DNA of 64,000 bases from Naumovozyma dairenensis CBS 421 (Eukaryota; Ascomycota; Saccharomycetes; Saccharomycetales; Saccharomycetaceae): contig NC_016483.1 of the NCBI RefSeq assembly GCF_000227115.2, forward strand, positions 806,001-870,000. The letters run 5' to 3'. The notes beneath the pieces are model-generated. The model made no database searches, was not told the DNA's origin, and worked only from the letters and a program-made list of their open reading frames with translations. Shown here piece after piece: positions 62,403 to 64,000 of this stretch. Position 1 is the stretch's first letter. Every line of letters begins with the position of its first letter. The translations under genes and the position numbers were made by a program.

Positions 62403-63803
62403 ATGACCAATCATGATGAACTAATAGATGCGTTACTTACAGACTCAGATTTAGATTCAAACACAGCGTCAGCGTCAGCGTCAAATTCAGGTTCACAACC
62501 AAGTATAAATTTTAATCTTGAAACTCCGTTTCTACCGCCACCAACTTTACGACAGCAACAACAAGAAGATGTAGATCCCTCATTGATTTCTCCATTAAAA
62601 GCGAAAAATGAAAATCAAAATGATATTAACTCGTCCTTCCTTTCAAATTTAAGTGATGATTCATTGATAGATTATATCAATAGATTCTCTCAAGATGAAA
62701 AGAAAAAAGCTGATCAAAACAGTAGTAAGAAAAGACTATTAAATGATACCAAATCAGTAACGTCCTCTATTGGTAACACAAGCACTACTAATACTAATGT
62801 CAATGACTATTCAAGGGAAGATTACTTCCATGATAAAAAATTAAGACAAGATCAACAAGATGAACATTTAAGAAATCAATACAGAAATTTATATTTAAAT
62901 GGGACGGACCATATTAATGAGGGATTACCACCTCAAATCTTTAAAGACTGTATAATCTATATTAATGGGTATACTATACCAGGTAGATTACAATTACATG
63001 AATCAATAGTATTACATGGTGGGAAATTTATTCATCATTTATCAGCTAAAAAGAAAATCACGCACATTATTGCCTCTAATTTGACTTTAAAGAAAAAATT
63101 AGAATTTGAAAAATATAAAGTGGTTAAACCAGATTGGATTGTTAAATCTATTGAATCAAAGAAATTATTGCCCTGGCAAGATTTTGCTTTATTAACTCAT
63201 TTAGATGAACAACAAAAAAGATTGGATTTTTTGCCTACAGAAAAACAAACCATAGCATCTTCCCTTTCTCCATCTCCCGGTCCTCTTCGTTCTGCCTCTC
63301 CCTCTGCATTTTCAACTACGAGACAAATTATTGATTGTAATCATCCCGATTTTATTAAAAATTATTTCGAAAATTCAAGATTACATCATTTATCCACATG
63401 GAAATCAAATTTAAAATCAAAATTCTTAAACAATTTCCTCAACCCTTCTTCCTTAACCAGATTTAAAATCCCAACTAAAAAAGATAATGTATTGATCTTC
63501 CATGTTGATTTCGATTGCTTTTTCGCCACCGTAGCATATATGTATAAAGATCCTAAAATCATTTGTGATATAGATAAAGATCCAATAGTAGTATGCCATG
63601 GGAATAAAAATTCCGATATTGCAAGTTGTAATTATATTGCAAGAAAATATGGTATAAGGAATGGAATGTGGGTATCACAAGCTGCAAAATTATGTCCCCC
63701 GGGTGTTAATTTAATTTCATTACCTTATAATTTTGAACAATTTCAAAAAAAATCTGAAATATTTTATCATGTCTTGGAAAATTTTATTACACAACCATTA
63801 TCC

Positions 63804-63851
<48 letters not shown>

Positions 63852-64000
63852 GGACAAATGTTTGATTTGATATTACCAATTTCCATAGATGAAGCTATCT
63901 GTGTCATAATATTACCGCCACCATCATCTTCTTCATTGACTGAGGATGACACCATGCTAACGTTAACGGATCAGATTGGAAGAAATATTAGATCCCAAAT
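62403..64000 (+). CDS. REV1: Translesion DNA polymerase Rev1, 5' part
   Basis: The first 532 codons of Rev1 (YOR346W, 985 residues), cut by the window edge. Rev1 is the deoxycytidyl transferase and scaffold of translesion synthesis. The sequence shows a disordered acidic N-terminus and a BRCT domain at about residues 175-265 (GYTIPGRLQLHESIVLHGGKF, THIIASNLTLKKKLEF, KPDWIVKSI). The Y-family palm starts at about residue 360, with catalytic Asp369 in FHVDFDCFFA and the second acid pair at SIDEA (Asp496, Glu497). Fifteen consecutive Asn codons (63804-63848) lie 13 residues before SIDEA. I checked the frame through the repeat and it is continuous. The start is the first ATG of the frame. TYE7 is divergent, as in S. 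cerevisiae. Confidence 0.95.

Noticed and set aside
63780..63900. A frameshift in REV1 at the AAT repeat
   Set aside because: Counting codons through the repeat shows the frame continues correctly into SIDEA.

Overview
The window is nuclear DNA of a budding yeast of the Saccharomycetaceae. Almost every long reading frame matches a Saccharomyces cerevisiae gene of the YOR330-YOR354 region. One gene, FUN12, belongs to the YAL sister region, so the species descends from the whole-genome duplication but has lost a different set of duplicates than S. cerevisiae. The AT-rich DNA, the many Asn/Gln/Ser runs, the intron-free genes and the gene content fit Naumovozyma or a close relative such as Kazachstania. 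The genus is an inference.

Layout. Positions 1-3215 hold no recognisable gene. Positions 3216-25459 carry MSC6, SOG2, TFB6, MEK1, an unrecognised BED-finger-like gene, MNE1, CIN1 and PUT4. This is the YOR354-YOR348 block in inverted order. The CIN1-PUT4 gap holds the best mobile-element evidence: a 1,059-bp non-autonomous hAT-like element with terminal inverted repeats and an 8-bp target duplication, with an LTR-like fragment inside it and a related fragment to its left. From 26022 the order is that of YOR330-YOR346: MIP1, MRS2, ALA1, KRE5, TEA1, a YOR338W/FUN19-type SWIRM gene, UBC11, RPA43, FUN12, a tRNA-Pro with an intron, a decayed DCAF7/AN11-type WD40 pseudogene, an IPP1-type pyrophosphatase out of its usual context, a YOR342C/YAL037W homologue, tRNA-Met, TYE7, and the start of REV1, which runs off the right edge. 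The PUT4-MIP1 gap is therefore a rearrangement breakpoint relative to S. cerevisiae.

Functions. There is no operon-like pathway. Several genes serve mitochondria (MSC6, MNE1, MIP1, MRS2 and the alternative form of ALA1). Others cover RNA polymerase I and translation (RPA43, FUN12, ALA1), the cell wall (KRE5, SOG2), meiosis (MEK1), tubulin folding (CIN1), proline uptake (PUT4), glycolytic gene control (TYE7) and translesion synthesis (REV1). Regulatory sites that make sense next to their genes include a URS1-like site at MEK1, a Put3-type CGG-N10-CCG site at PUT4, RRPE/PAC sites at RPA43 and a conserved non-AUG start in ALA1.

Start codons. Yeast nuclear genes start at ATG, so I moved the starts of several frames (MSC6, SOG2, TFB6, the BED-like gene, CIN1, ALA1, the SWIRM gene and the YOR342C homologue) to the first sensible ATG. 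I found no wholly new multi-gene system. The hAT-like element, the BED-finger gene, the WD40 pseudogene and the altered KRE5 and REV1 catalytic regions are the most worthwhile leads.
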